DNA of 64,000 nt. Source: Poseidonocella pacifica (GTDB lineage: Bacteria > Pseudomonadota > Alphaproteobacteria > Rhodobacterales > Rhodobacteraceae). The stretch spans positions 620,001 through 684,000 of the forward strand of contig NZ_FOJU01000001.1 of assembly GCF_900111875.1 (NCBI RefSeq), in the 5' to 3' direction. Numbering within the stretch: the stretch's first letter is position 1; each line of letters opens with the position of its first letter. A program made the translations under genes and the position numbers. This document shows positions 43,219 to 52,695 of the stretch, in pieces. The notes beneath the pieces are model-generated. The model did not search any database and was not told the DNA's origin. It worked only from the letters and a program-made list of their open reading frames with translations.

Positions 43219-44223
43219 TTAGCCGTCGAAATCGACCTCTTCCGCGATCCGCAACGCGGCGGGGCGGTGACCGGCGAGTGTCATCAGATTGACATCGTCA
43301 GCGGTGAACTCTCCCCAACTGCGCACGATCTCGGAGGCTTGGGTGCCCGGCGCGATGGGGTATTCGTGGTTCGCTTCGGCGTAGATTTCCTGCGCCTTCG
43401 GCGACGTGAGGAACTCCATGAACGCAAGCGCCGCATCCTCGTTGGGGGCGCTTTTGGTCATCGCAACGCCCGAAATGTTCACATGCGTGCCGCCGTTCTC
43501 AAAGGTCGGGAACAGCACGTTGACGCTATCCGCCCATTCCTTCTGTTCCTCGTCAGAGAGCATGGCGCCCATGTAGTAGGTGTTGCCGATCGAGATATCG
43601 CATTCCCCGGCCCAGATCGCCTTGACCTGTGCGCGGTCGTTGCCCTGCGGTTTGCGGGCGAGATTGGATTTCACCCCTTCGAGCCAGGTCTTTGCACCTT
43701 CTTCGCCGTGATGTTCGATCACCGCAGAGGTAAGAGCGACGTTATAGGCATGCGTGCCGGAGCGGGTGCAGATGCGGCCTTCCCACTTCGGATCGGCCAG
43801 ATCTTCGTATGTCGTCACTTCGGAGGGGTCCACGCGCTCCTTGGAGGCATAGACAATCCGTGCCCGCGTGGTGAGACCCCACCAGTGGTTGTCGGGATCG
43901 CGGTAAGCCTCGGGGACATTTTCCTTCAGCTTTTCGCTTTCCACAGGCTGCGTGAGCCCTGCGTTCACGACTTCGGCGAGCCGGGAGATATCCACGGTCA
44001 GAACGACATCGGCGGGGGAACGGTCACCCTCGGCCTTGAGGCGTTCGACCATGCCCTGATTGAGATAGGCGACATTGACGGCGATGCCGGTCTCTTCGGT
44101 AAAGGCGTCGGTCAGCGGCTGAATCAACTCAGGTTGGCGATAGGAATAGACGTTGACCTCATCGGCGAGGGCGGGTGCGGCGGCGAGGGCCACGAGGGCT
44201 GTACTAGTCAGAGTGCGGAGCAT
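43219..44223 (-). CDS. Ferric iron ABC transporter substrate-binding protein (FutA/FbpA-like)
   Basis: This 334-aa periplasmic iron(III)-binding protein has a Sec signal ending near APALA, then VNVYSYRQPELIQP. The tandem Tyr motif GNTYYMGAM, which supplies iron ligands in FbpA/FutA, is present, as is the earlier Tyr in YSYR. It would bind ferric iron and deliver it to an inner-membrane permease. No permease or ATPase gene is next to it; the gene is monocistronic, with a strong terminator after it. The partner components must be encoded elsewhere. Confidence 0.9.
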   Translation of the reverse strand: MLRTLTSTALVALAAAPALADEVNVYSYRQPELIQPLTDAFTEETGIAVNVAYLNQGMVERLKAEGDRSPADVVLTVDISRLAEVVNAGLTQPVESEKLKENVPEAYRDPDNHWWGLTTRARIVYASKERVDPSEVTTYEDLADPKWEGRICTRSGTHAYNVALTSAVIEHHGEEGAKTWLEGVKSNLARKPQGNDRAQVKAIWAGECDISIGNTYYMGAMLSDEEQKEWADSVNVLFPTFENGGTHVNISGVAMTKSAPNEDAALAFMEFLTSPKAQEIYAEANHEYPIAPGTQASEIVRSWGEFTADDVNLMTLAGHRPAALRIAEEVDFDG

Positions 44224-44303
44224 TCTGTTCTCCCGGAATGTAAAAATCGGCTGAGGGATTTAGAACGGACGAACACCGGCAGGTCAATACATGATTATTT
44301 CGC

Positions 44304-45122
44304 TCAGCTTTTCCGTTCGGCCCGCTTCACCGCATTCCAAAGTGCGTCCATTTCCTCAAGAGTGCTGTCATCCGGGCAGCGCCCAAGACCGCCAAGCGCA
44401 TCTTCCACGGCGTTGAACCGCCGGGTGAACTTGGCATTCGCCGCGCGTAATGCGCTTTCGGGATCGACATCCAGATGCCGCGCCAGATTGGCCATGACAA
44501 AGAGCAGATCACCAAACTCTTCTTCGACCTCGACGTGTGTCAGGGTCTCGCGCGCCTCGTCCAGTTCGCGGGCTTCTTCGATGATCTTGTCCAGAACCTG
44601 CGCCGTTTCGGGCCAATCGAAGCCCACGCGCGCCGCGCGCTTCTGTAGCTTCACGGCGCGCATCAACGCGGGCAGGTGAAGCGCCACACCGTCGAGCGTA
44701 CGGATTTCGTGTTTCGCGGCCCGCTCGGCGGCCTTGATCTTTTCCCAGTCGGCGGTCTGCTGTTCGGCGCTCTTGTCGCGGCTCTCGTCGCCGAACACGT
44801 GGGGGTGGCGCGCCACCATCTTGTCGGCGATTTTCCTGACGATGCTGTCGAAGGTGAAATGACCCGCCTCCGCGCCCATTTGCGCGTGATAGACCGATTG
44901 CAGCAGCAGATCGCCCAACTCGCCTTCGAGTTCATCCCAAGCGCCGCGCTCGATGGCATCGGCGACCTCATAGGCCTCTTCGATCGTGTAGGGGGCGATG
45001 CTCGCGAAGTCCTGTTCGATGTCCCATGGACAGCCTGTCTGTGGATCGCGAAGCCTCCGCATGATCTCTAGCAGGCGGGGCATGCCGCCATCGGGGTCGT
45101 GAATCAGGCTGTCATCGGCCAT
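44304..45122 (-). CDS. mazG: Nucleoside triphosphate pyrophosphohydrolase
   Basis: This 272-aa enzyme hydrolyses NTPs to NMP and pyrophosphate. It has two MazG domains: the first (about residues 10-130) with EEAYEVADAIERGAWDELEGELGDLL, the second (about 150-265) with EEARELDE and EEEFGDLLFVMANLARH, the EExxE metal-binding helices. It cleans up aberrant nucleotides or modulates ppGpp in other bacteria. The ATG at 45122 follows GGAGAG; a long upstream extension is open but overlaps the divergent agmatinase gene. Confidence 0.93.
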   Translation of the reverse strand: MADDSLIHDPDGGMPRLLEIMRRLRDPQTGCPWDIEQDFASIAPYTIEEAYEVADAIERGAWDELEGELGDLLLQSVYHAQMGAEAGHFTFDSIVRKIADKMVARHPHVFGDESRDKSAEQQTADWEKIKAAERAAKHEIRTLDGVALHLPALMRAVKLQKRAARVGFDWPETAQVLDKIIEEARELDEARETLTHVEVEEEFGDLLFVMANLARHLDVDPESALRAANAKFTRRFNAVEDALGGLGRCPDDSTLEEMDALWNAVKRAERKS

Positions 45123-45159
45123 CGGGCATCTCTCCGGGGTGTTTTGCGGCGCAAACTGA

Positions 45160-45175
45160 CCTCTTGGCCAAGAGG
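45160..45175. promoter_or_regulatory. Perfect 16-bp palindrome between mazG and agmatinase genes
   Basis: CCTCTTGGCCAAGAGG is a perfect palindrome with 8-bp arms and no spacer. It lies in the 192-base divergent intergenic region, 38 bases before the mazG start and about 140 before the agmatinase start. It is suited to a dimeric regulator; no cognate regulator is in the vicinity. Confidence 0.5.
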
Positions 45176-45314
45176 AGTCCACCCGGCCCCCTGATTGCAG
45201 TTCGTCGAGGACCGGGCAGGGCGAATTTCCCTGCTCGACGGGCATCCGCGCACGCGGTATTTGGGCAAGGCGCGCGCGATTTTCCCGCGCCGCAGGCTGA
45301 ATGAGGACAGACCC

Positions 45315-46280
45315 ATGGCACTCGAAGATGCAAAGACCCAAGTCGATCAGGCCTTTACGCGCAAGGACCGTAAGGGTCTGTCGTTCGAGAATGCGTTCGG
45401 CGGTGCCACATCTTTTCTGCGTCGCCAATACACCAAGGACCTTGCCGGGGTGGAAGTTGCGATAACGGGCGTGCCCTTCGATCAAGCGGTGACGAACCGT
45501 CCGGGCACGCGGCTTGGGCCGCGGGCGATCCGCGAGGCGTCGACCCTTCAGCCATATGATCCGCCCTATGGTTGGGGGTTTGATCCGCTGTCGGAATTTG
45601 CGGTAGTGGATTACGGCGATCTCGCCTTTGACTATGCGCAGGTGTCAGAGTTTCCCGCCGCCTTGACGGCGCATATCCGCGGCATTCTCAAGGCTGGCGC
45701 CGCAAGTATCGTCCTTGGGGGCGATCACTACATCTCTTTCCCCATCCTGCGAGCCTATGCCGAAAAGTACGGCAAGCTGTCCCTCATCCATTTCGACGCG
45801 CATTCCGATACCTGGCCCGACGACGACATGAGCCGGATCGACCACGGCACGATGTTCTACAAGGCCGTCAAAGAGGGGATCGTGGATCCCGCCACGTCGG
45901 TGCAGATCGGTATCCGGACGGTGAATGATGACCCGCTCGGGGTTAATATCATCGACGCGCGCGAAGTGCATGAGAAGGGGCCGGCCGCCGCTGCAGCGCG
46001 GGTTCGAGAGATCGTGGGGGATCGTCCGGCTTACCTGACCTTCGACATCGATTGCCTCGATCCGGGATTCGCGCCGGGCACCGGCACGCCCGTTTGGGGC
46101 GGCTTGTCCAGCGGTCAGGCGGCGATCTTGCTGCGCGATATTGCTGGCGTCAATCTGGTCGGCGGCGATGTGGTGGAGGTCTCTCCCCCCTACGATCCAT
46201 CCGGAGCCACGGCTGTTGCGGGGGCCCATGTCGCGATGGAGATCCTCTGTCTGTGGGCATGGACCCGCCGTCAGGGATAG
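45315..46280 (+). CDS. speB: Agmatinase / ureohydrolase
   Basis: This 321-aa ureohydrolase has all manganese ligands: GGDHYISFP (His), HFDAHSDTW (Asp, His, Asp) and [13 protein letters not shown] (two Asp). Substrate is most likely agmatine, giving putrescine and urea, although guanidinobutyrase and related activities share these motifs. The ATG at 45315 follows GAGGACAG. It fits the polyamine theme of the window (two polyamine-type importers and an acetylpolyamine hydrolase-like protein). It is convergent with miaA, overlapping by ten bases. Confidence 0.88.
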   Translation: MALEDAKTQVDQAFTRKDRKGLSFENAFGGATSFLRRQYTKDLAGVEVAITGVPFDQAVTNRPGTRLGPRAIREASTLQPYDPPYGWGFDPLSEFAVVDYGDLAFDYAQVSEFPAALTAHIRGILKAGAASIVLGGDHYISFPILRAYAEKYGKLSLIHFDAHSDTWPDDDMSRIDHGTMFYKAVKEGIVDPATSVQIGIRTVNDDPLGVNIIDAREVHEKGPAAAAARVREIVGDRPAYLTFDIDCLDPGFAPGTGTPVWGGLSSGQAAILLRDIAGVNLVGGDVVEVSPPYDPSGATAVAGAHVAMEILCLWAWTRRQG

Positions 46281-47158
46281 ATCACGTCCCACGTCTTCAT
46301 GCGGGCGCGGAACCACGTGCGCTGTCGTTTTGCATATTGGCGGGTTGCTATGGTCGCGGCGTCGCGTGCTTCGTCGAGTGTCATGTCCCCCCGAAGATGC
46401 GCGATCAACTCGGGGGCGCCGATGGCCTTCATCGAGGGGCGCGAGAAATCCCAGTGCGGCAGGTTCGCGCGCGCCTCATCCAGCGCGCCGGCCTTCAGCA
46501 TCGCATCGAACCGTCGTTCGATGCGGGGGGTGAGCCAATCGCGCGGCGCATCGAGCACAAAAGCCCGCGCCTGTTCCAAGGGAAGCAGGGGGGGCGGCGT
46601 TTCATCCTGCCAGACCCAAAGCGGCTGCCCCGTCGCGTGCAACACCTCCCATGCACGCTGCACCCGGGCGCGGTTTTTCGTGTCGATACGCTTGCGGGTT
46701 TCCGCGTCGAGCGCATCAAGCAGGGCCGCCAACTCGAGCGCATCGCCTTTGGCGCGGATGTCCCCCGGCGTCGCCGGAATTGCGGCAAGCCCCTCGGTCA
46801 ACGCGGTGAAATAGAGCCCGGTGCCTCCGATGATGATCGGCGCGGGACGGATCTGGAGCAAAGGCGCGACTTCCCGGAGCCAGTGCCCCACGGAATACTC
46901 GGCATCCCACGCGACATGCCCATAGAGCGCATGGCGCGCACGGGATTCTTCCTCCGCTGAGGGGCGCGCCGACAACACGCGCCAGTTTCCATAAACCTGA
47001 AGCGCATCGGCATTCACGACCATGCGTCCTTGGGCTTCGGCCAGTTCCAGGGCGCGCGCGGATTTTCCGCTCGCGGTTGGTCCGGCAAGCAGTATGGGGC
47101 ATTCTGGCGAGAGATCGGCAAAGGGGTTCTGCATCGGTCCGGTTCGTGGATTGAACAT
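46271..47158 (-). CDS. miaA: tRNA dimethylallyltransferase
   Basis: This enzyme adds dimethylallyl to A37 of tRNAs reading UNN codons. It has the P-loop [20 protein letters not shown] (the DxxQ tRNA/DMAPP motif), [13 protein letters not shown] and [12 protein letters not shown] at the C-terminus. The start is uncertain among in-frame ATGs at 47176, 47158 and 47134; 47158 has GGAAAACGC upstream and is used here. It diverges from pyrH with a 54-base gap and is convergent with the agmatinase gene. Confidence 0.9.
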   Translation of the reverse strand: MFNPRTGPMQNPFADLSPECPILLAGPTASGKSARALELAEAQGRMVVNADALQVYGNWRVLSARPSAEEESRARHALYGHVAWDAEYSVGHWLREVAPLLQIRPAPIIIGGTGLYFTALTEGLAAIPATPGDIRAKGDALELAALLDALDAETRKRIDTKNRARVQRAWEVLHATGQPLWVWQDETPPPLLPLEQARAFVLDAPRDWLTPRIERRFDAMLKAGALDEARANLPHWDFSRPSMKAIGAPELIAHLRGDMTLDEARDAATIATRQYAKRQRTWFRARMKTWDVIYP

Positions 47159-47212
47159 CGCTGCGTTTTCCGACATTTTGCCCGCCAACTGAACCCCCCG
47201 AGGATCCGAGCC

Positions 47213-47947
47213 ATGTCCGATGCCGCCACGCGCCCAAAACCCTCCTTCAAACGCGTCCTGCTGAAAATCTCCGGGGAGGCTTTGATGGGGGATCAGGGCT
47301 ATGGGCTGCACCCTCCCACCGTGCAACGAATTGCCCGAGAGGTACAGGCGGTGCATTCCATCGGGGTTGAGGTTTGTATGGTGATCGGGGGCGGCAATAT
47401 CTTCCGCGGCCTACAGGGGTCCGCCCAAGGGATGGAGCGGACGACCGCCGACTACATGGGCATGCTGGCCACGGTGATGAACGCGCTCGCCATGCAATCG
47501 GCCTTGGAGGAACTCGACGTCTTTACCCGTGTGATCTCGGCGATCCGCATGGACGAGGTGGCGGAACCCTATATTCGTCGCCGGGCCGTGCGGCATCTGG
47601 AGAAGAAGCGGGTCTGTATCTTTGCCGCAGGGACCGGGAATCCCTATTTCACGACCGATACCGCCGCCACCCTGCGCGCCAATGAGATGAACTGCGAGGC
47701 GATCTTCAAGGGGACCAAGGTCGACGGCGTCTATGACAAGGACCCGATGAAATTCGATGACGCCACGCGGTATGAAACCGTCAGCTATGACGACTGCCTC
47801 GCCAAGCGTCTGGGTGTAATGGACGCATCGGCAATCGCTCTTGCCCGTGACAACAACCTGCCGATCATCGTTTTCTCGTTGGACGAGCCGGGCGGTTTTC
47901 GGGGGATTCTCGCTGGTGAGGGAACTTATACGCGCGTTCAGGGGTGA
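47213..47947 (+). CDS. pyrH: UMP kinase
   Basis: This 244-aa amino-acid-kinase-fold enzyme phosphorylates UMP to UDP. Motifs: [36 protein letters not shown] and [19 protein letters not shown]. It is hexameric and allosteric in bacteria. The ATG at 47213 is preceded by CGAGGATC; a longer upstream frame overlaps miaA and is not real. It begins the run pyrH-frr-uppS-cdsA-dxr-rseP. The usual rpsB-tsf pair upstream is missing; miaA stands there instead. Confidence 0.96.
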   Translation: MSDAATRPKPSFKRVLLKISGEALMGDQGYGLHPPTVQRIAREVQAVHSIGVEVCMVIGGGNIFRGLQGSAQGMERTTADYMGMLATVMNALAMQSALEELDVFTRVISAIRMDEVAEPYIRRRAVRHLEKKRVCIFAAGTGNPYFTTDTAATLRANEMNCEAIFKGTKVDGVYDKDPMKFDDATRYETVSYDDCLAKRLGVMDASAIALARDNNLPIIVFSLDEPGGFRGILAGEGTYTRVQG

Positions 47948-48011
47948 CCCGCGGGCGCAAATTACGATAAGTCAAGGATAGACGGGTTACGAGCCCGCGA
48001 AGGAATGGACC

Positions 48012-48578
48012 ATGTCAGACGACTTCATGCTGGATACCGATGATCTCACCCGCCGGATGGACGGGGCAATCGCCAACCTGCGGACGGAATTTGCGTCCCT
48101 GCGCACAGGGCGCGCCAGCGCGAGTATGCTGGAGCCGGTGCAGGTGGATGCATACGGCCAAATGACCCCCATCAATCAGGTCGGTACCGTCAACGTGCCT
48201 GAGCCGCGGATGGTCACCATCAACGTGTGGGACAAGGGCCTTGTAAACAAGGTCGAGAAAGCGATCCGCGAAAGCGGCCTTGGCATCAACCCACAGCTGA
48301 ACGGCACAATCATCATGTTGCCAATCCCGGAACTCAACGAAGAGCGCCGTCGGGAATTGACGAAGGTGGCTGGTCATTACGCCGAGCATGCGCGCGTCGC
48401 GATCCGCAATCTGCGCCGTGATGGCATGGATCAGATCAAAAAAGCCAAGAACGACGGCGAAATGTCCGAGGACGACCAGAAAATCTGGGAAGACGAGGTG
48501 CAGGAGCTTACGAACACCTACATCGCCAAGGTCGACAAAGCGCTGGAGACGAAGCAAGAAGAGATCATGCAGGTCTGA
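48012..48578 (+). CDS. frr: Ribosome recycling factor
   Basis: This 188-aa protein releases ribosomes after termination together with EF-G. The [23 protein letters not shown] segment and the C-terminal [22 protein letters not shown] helix match RRF closely. The ATG follows GAAGGAAT at 64 bases after pyrH. It is the second gene of the housekeeping run. Confidence 0.97.
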   Translation: MSDDFMLDTDDLTRRMDGAIANLRTEFASLRTGRASASMLEPVQVDAYGQMTPINQVGTVNVPEPRMVTINVWDKGLVNKVEKAIRESGLGINPQLNGTIIMLPIPELNEERRRELTKVAGHYAEHARVAIRNLRRDGMDQIKKAKNDGEMSEDDQKIWEDEVQELTNTYIAKVDKALETKQEEIMQV

Positions 48579-48620
48579 GGCGGCAGGCGATAGGGGGCTT
48601 CTGTGCCCGGAAAGGCGGAC

Positions 48621-49346
48621 ATGGCCAAGGACATAGAGCTAACGATGGGGCCAAGGCACGTCGCCATTATCATGGATGGCAACGGTCGCTGGGCCCAGAT
48701 GCGCGGTCGGCCCCGGCTGACCGGGCATCACGCCGGCGCGCGTCGTGTGCGGCAGATCGTCGAGGCTTGTCCCTCTCAGGGCGTCAAATACCTGACCATC
48801 TTCGCCTTCTCGACCGAGAACTGGAAGCGTACCCAGGCCGAGGTTTCCGGCCTCATGACGCTGTTTCGCCGCTATATCGTCAAGGAGTCCAAGGCCATGA
48901 TGGAGGCGGGCGTCAGGGTTCGTTTCATCGGGGATCGCGTCCGGCTTGACGACAAGCTTGTGGATCTGATGGACGAGCTCGAATTGCTGACCTCCGGCAA
49001 TGATCTGGTTCACCTTACAGTGGCGCTCAACTATGGGGGGCGGGACGAGGTGGCGCGCGCGACCAAGCGGCTGGCCGAGGATGTCGCCGCCGGGCGGCTT
49101 GACCCAAAGGGCATCGATGAAGAGACCCTGCCGCGCTATCTCGATACCCATGTCCTGCCCGACCCCGATCTCGTTATTCGCACCAGCGGAGAGGCACGTG
49201 TGTCCAATTTCCTGCTCTGGCAGTCGGCCTATTCCGAATATGAATTCATCGACACGCTGTGGCCCGACTTCACGGCTGAGATTTTTGCCGAAGTGGTCGC
49301 CCGATATGCCACCCGCGACCGGCGCTTCGGGGCTGTGAAAGCCTGA
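48621..49346 (+). CDS. uppS: Undecaprenyl diphosphate synthase
   Basis: This 241-aa cis-prenyltransferase builds the C55 lipid carrier for peptidoglycan and lipopolysaccharide. Motifs: IIMDGNGRWAQ (catalytic Asp), FAFSTENWKRT, LNYGGRDEV and IRTSGEARVSNFLLWQSAYSE. The start is placed at the ATG at 48621 with GAAAGG upstream; a GTG at 48603 is in frame. It is followed three bases later by cdsA. Confidence 0.96.
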   Translation: MAKDIELTMGPRHVAIIMDGNGRWAQMRGRPRLTGHHAGARRVRQIVEACPSQGVKYLTIFAFSTENWKRTQAEVSGLMTLFRRYIVKESKAMMEAGVRVRFIGDRVRLDDKLVDLMDELELLTSGNDLVHLTVALNYGGRDEVARATKRLAEDVAAGRLDPKGIDEETLPRYLDTHVLPDPDLVIRTSGEARVSNFLLWQSAYSEYEFIDTLWPDFTAEIFAEVVARYATRDRRFGAVKA

Positions 49347-49349
49347 GCC

Positions 49350-50144
49350 ATGACAAGACCTGCTCTCTGGAATGATCTGCGTCAGCGGCTGGCCTCCGGC
49401 ACTGTCATGATCGCAATTGGCGTGGCCGGGGTCTATGCGGGCGGGATCGCATTTCACCTCATGGTCGGGCTGATTTGCGGCCTTATGGCATGGGAGCTTA
49501 TGTCGATGCTGCGGCCGCAGGGCCGCTTTGGGGCACGCAGCTTTGGTCTGGTCGTGGGGATTGCCGCGACCGTGGTGCCCTATCTGCCTGCGGGGCTCGC
49601 CCTTCCGATACTATTCGCGCCGGGGCTTCTCGCCATTGGCATTGCGCCGCAAAAGCGCGTTGCGGGCGCGCTCTATACCCTTGCCATTCTGCTGGGCGGA
49701 TTCGGCATGATCGGGCTGCGTGACAGTTTCGGGATCCCTTGGATCCTTTGGTTGATCGGTGTCGTGGTCGCCACGGACGTATTCGGATACTTTGCCGGCA
49801 GGCTTATTGGCGGGCCGAAATTCTGGCCGCGTGTCAGCCCGAAGAAAACTTGGTCCGGCACTATTGCGGGATGGATTGCCTCCGCGATCGTGGCGGTGGT
49901 GGCGATCTCGATGCTTGGGGCGGGGTGGGGCCTTGTAGGCGTGTCCATCGCCATGTCCATGGCCAGCCAGATGGGCGATGTGGCCGAAAGCGCGCTCAAA
50001 CGCCGGGTAGGGGTCAAGGATGCCTCTTCGCTTATCCCCGGCCACGGCGGTTTGATGGATCGCTTTGATGGCATGATCGGCGCCGCCCTGTTCCTGACCT
50101 TGGTTCAAGCCTATATCGACTTTCCGCCCGGGATCGCTTCATGA
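49350..50144 (+). CDS. cdsA: Phosphatidate cytidylyltransferase
   Basis: This 264-aa integral membrane enzyme makes CDP-diacylglycerol, the branch point of phospholipid synthesis. It has about seven membrane helices. The C-terminal signature is SQMGDVAESALKRR followed by KDASSLIPGHGGLMDRFDG, with the metal-binding Asp residues. It overlaps dxr as ATGA, so translation is coupled. Confidence 0.94.
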   Translation: MTRPALWNDLRQRLASGTVMIAIGVAGVYAGGIAFHLMVGLICGLMAWELMSMLRPQGRFGARSFGLVVGIAATVVPYLPAGLALPILFAPGLLAIGIAPQKRVAGALYTLAILLGGFGMIGLRDSFGIPWILWLIGVVVATDVFGYFAGRLIGGPKFWPRVSPKKTWSGTIAGWIASAIVAVVAISMLGAGWGLVGVSIAMSMASQMGDVAESALKRRVGVKDASSLIPGHGGLMDRFDGMIGAALFLTLVQAYIDFPPGIAS

Positions 50145-51316
50145 GGCGGATTTCCGTCTTTGGGGCGACCGGCTCCATCGGCCAGAACACTCTCGATCTT
50201 ATCTCCCGCGATGCGGAGGGCTATCGGGTCGTGGCGCTGACCGGTGGGAACAATATCTCCCGACTTGCCGAAGATGCGCGGCGTCTCAAGGCCGAAGTTG
50301 CGGTGACGGCAAACGAAGACTGTCTGCCGGCGCTGCGTGACGCGCTCGCCGGGTCCGGGGTCGAGGCCGCTGCGGGGCAAGCCGCGCTCCTTGAGGCCGC
50401 GCATCGTCCTGCGGATTGGGTCATGTCCGCCATCGTCGGCGCGGCGGGCCTGCAGCCTGGATTAGCGGCGCTGAGACAGCCGGGCATGACATTGGCCCTC
50501 GCCAACAAGGAATCGCTCGTCACTGCCGGGGCGTTGCTGATGGAAACCGCGCGCGAGCATAAAGCGCGGGTTCTGCCCGTTGATAGCGAGCATTCGGCCG
50601 TGTTTCAGGCGCTTGTTGGAGAGGATATGTCCGCCGTCGAACGGATAATCCTGACGGCTTCGGGGGGTGCGTTTCGCGATTGGCCGCTGGAGGCCTTGGC
50701 CGAGGCAACAGTCGAGGAAGCGTGCAATCACCCCAATTGGGACATGGGCCAACGGATCACGATCGACAGCGCCTCTATGTTTAACAAGGCGCTCGAAGTC
50801 ATTGAAACGCGAGAATACTTCGGGGTTGATCCCGGCGCGATTGAGGTCGTGGTCCATCCCGAAAGCCTCATCCACGCGCTGGTCGGATTTCGTGACGGTG
50901 CGCTTATGGCCCATGTGGGGCCTCCCGATATGCGCCACGCCATCGGTTATGCGCTGCATTGGCCGGAGCGGCGCGAATTGCCCGTCTCGCGGCTCGATCT
51001 GGTGCAGATCGGCCAACTCAATTTCCGCAATGCCTGTGAGGTGCGCTGGCCCGCTTTGCGCCTTGCGCGTGAAGTGATGGAGGCGGGCGGGCTGGCCGGG
51101 GCCGTGTTCAACGCGGCCAAGGATGCGGCGCTGGATGGTTTCATCGCGCGCCAGCTCAAGTTTACCCAGATGGCCGAAGTGGTCGAGGATGTGCTGACGG
51201 AACTTTCCGGTGAACCGGGACTGATCGACGCAGCGATCACACTTGATAACCTCGCCCATGTGGACCATCTCGCTAAGGATGCCGCCCGCCGGGCCATCGA
51301 CACTCGCAAAAGCTGA
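50141..51316 (+). CDS. dxr: 1-deoxy-D-xylulose 5-phosphate reductoisomerase
   Basis: This 391-aa enzyme commits deoxyxylulose phosphate to the MEP isoprenoid pathway. NADPH site FGATGSIGQNTLDLI is at the N-terminus. LANKESLVTAG, PVDSEHSA, TASGGAFRDWP and DSASMFNKALEVIE carry the metal and substrate ligands. Length matches the family. It supplies precursors to UppS, encoded two genes upstream. It overlaps cdsA at ATGA and is followed seven bases later by rseP. Confidence 0.96.
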   Translation: MRRISVFGATGSIGQNTLDLISRDAEGYRVVALTGGNNISRLAEDARRLKAEVAVTANEDCLPALRDALAGSGVEAAAGQAALLEAAHRPADWVMSAIVGAAGLQPGLAALRQPGMTLALANKESLVTAGALLMETAREHKARVLPVDSEHSAVFQALVGEDMSAVERIILTASGGAFRDWPLEALAEATVEEACNHPNWDMGQRITIDSASMFNKALEVIETREYFGVDPGAIEVVVHPESLIHALVGFRDGALMAHVGPPDMRHAIGYALHWPERRELPVSRLDLVQIGQLNFRNACEVRWPALRLAREVMEAGGLAGAVFNAAKDAALDGFIARQLKFTQMAEVVEDVLTELSGEPGLIDAAITLDNLAHVDHLAKDAARRAIDTRKS

Positions 51317-51323
51317 GGCCCCA

Positions 51324-52655
51324 TTGGATATCGCAACTTTGCTCCCCAACATTGGCGGCACCGCCTTCACCCTTGTGGCCTTCGTCGTGGCGCTCTCTGT
51401 CATCGTGGCTGTGCATGAATACGGGCATTACATCGTCGGGCGCTGGTCCGGGATCCATGCCGAAGTGTTCAGCCTCGGGTTCGGTCCGGTCCTCTTCTCC
51501 CGCCGGGATCGGCGCGGAACGCTCTGGCAAGTCGCAGCATTGCCCTTTGGTGGCTATGTCAAATTCCTCGGCGACAGCGACGCGGCCAGTGGCAAGGATG
51601 CAGGCGCAATCGCAGAGTTGAGCGCGCAGGAGAAGCGCCGCACGATGCACGGCGCACCGCTCTGGGCACGGGCGGCGACTGTCGCGGCCGGGCCTGTCTT
51701 CAATTTCATCATGTCTATCGCCATTTTCGCGGGCATCGTCCTTGTCGGCGGCCAGATGCGCGATCCGCTCACGGTGGGGGATATCCGCGCTGTTCCGGCC
51801 GAGGTCAACGAACTGCGTCCCGGCGATGAGATCTTGGCCATTGGCGGGGTTTCTGTCGATGAGGGTTTGGGCGTGATACGCGATGACATCCCCAAGGAGG
51901 CGGTGGTTGAGTATCGCATTCGCCGCGATGGCACGGAGGCGACCGTTACCGCGCCCTATCCATTTCCCGCGGTTGTGAGTCAGCTTACCCCGCAGTCCGC
52001 CGCCTATGACGCTGGTTTGCGCCCCGGCGATGTGCTGATCGAGGTGGATGACCAGCCGATTTTTGCCTTCGATGCGCTCAAGGATGTGGTCGAAAGCTCG
52101 GACGGGCGGCCGATTCCGTTGACCGTCTGGTCAATGGGGGAAACCCGCTCAGTGACATTGCTGCCTCGCCGCGTCGATGAGCCGGGCCCCGATGGGGGCT
52201 TTGTGACCAATTGGCGGATCGGGATTGCCGGCGGGATGCTGTTTGAGCCTGCGACCGAACGGGCGGGGGTGGTCGATGCGCTCGGCTATGGGGTGACCCA
52301 GACCGGCTTCATCATTCAGTCCTCGTTGTCGGGGCTTTGGCACATGATTACTGGTGCCATCAGCACCTGTAATATGTCGGGGCCAATCGGCATCGCAGAG
52401 GCCTCTGGCGCGATGGCAAGCCAAGGTGTTTCCAGCTTCATCTGGTTCATCGCGGTGCTGTCGACGGCCGTCGGGTTGCTGAACCTCTTCCCAATTCCGG
52501 TGTTGGATGGCGGGCATCTGGTATTTCATGCGTGGGAGGCCTTGACCGGTTCCCCTCCGAGCGACCGGGCGTTGCGTATCCTCATGACGGGCGGCCTTGC
52601 GATCATCCTGTCGCTCATGGTCTTCGCGCTGAGCAATGATCTGTTCTGCCCCTAG
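51324..52655 (+). CDS. rseP: RIP site-2 metalloprotease (RseP-like)
   Basis: This 443-aa intramembrane zinc protease cleaves anti-sigma or other membrane regulators. The active site is HEYGH (His31, Glu32, His35 from the TTG start). PDZ-like domains lie at about residues 115-290, and the third zinc ligand is in NLFPIPVLDGGH near residue 400. The start is read as TTG at 51324 (GAGG seven bases upstream), because no ATG or GTG lies between the dxr stop and the first membrane helix. Its usual neighbour bamA is not downstream; truA is, on the other strand. Confidence 0.93.
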   Translation: MDIATLLPNIGGTAFTLVAFVVALSVIVAVHEYGHYIVGRWSGIHAEVFSLGFGPVLFSRRDRRGTLWQVAALPFGGYVKFLGDSDAASGKDAGAIAELSAQEKRRTMHGAPLWARAATVAAGPVFNFIMSIAIFAGIVLVGGQMRDPLTVGDIRAVPAEVNELRPGDEILAIGGVSVDEGLGVIRDDIPKEAVVEYRIRRDGTEATVTAPYPFPAVVSQLTPQSAAYDAGLRPGDVLIEVDDQPIFAFDALKDVVESSDGRPIPLTVWSMGETRSVTLLPRRVDEPGPDGGFVTNWRIGIAGGMLFEPATERAGVVDALGYGVTQTGFIIQSSLSGLWHMITGAISTCNMSGPIGIAEASGAMASQGVSSFIWFIAVLSTAVGLLNLFPIPVLDGGHLVFHAWEALTGSPPSDRALRILMTGGLAIILSLMVFALSNDLFCP

Positions 52656-52695
52656 GTCTTGGGCGCAGAATTGCGATTGTGGCTGAACGCGCCTT

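Noticed and set aside
44224-44303. TTTAGAA-like iron (Irr) box before the iron-binding-protein gene
   Set aside because: Only one half-site (GATTTAGAAC) is present; no matching second half at the usual spacing.
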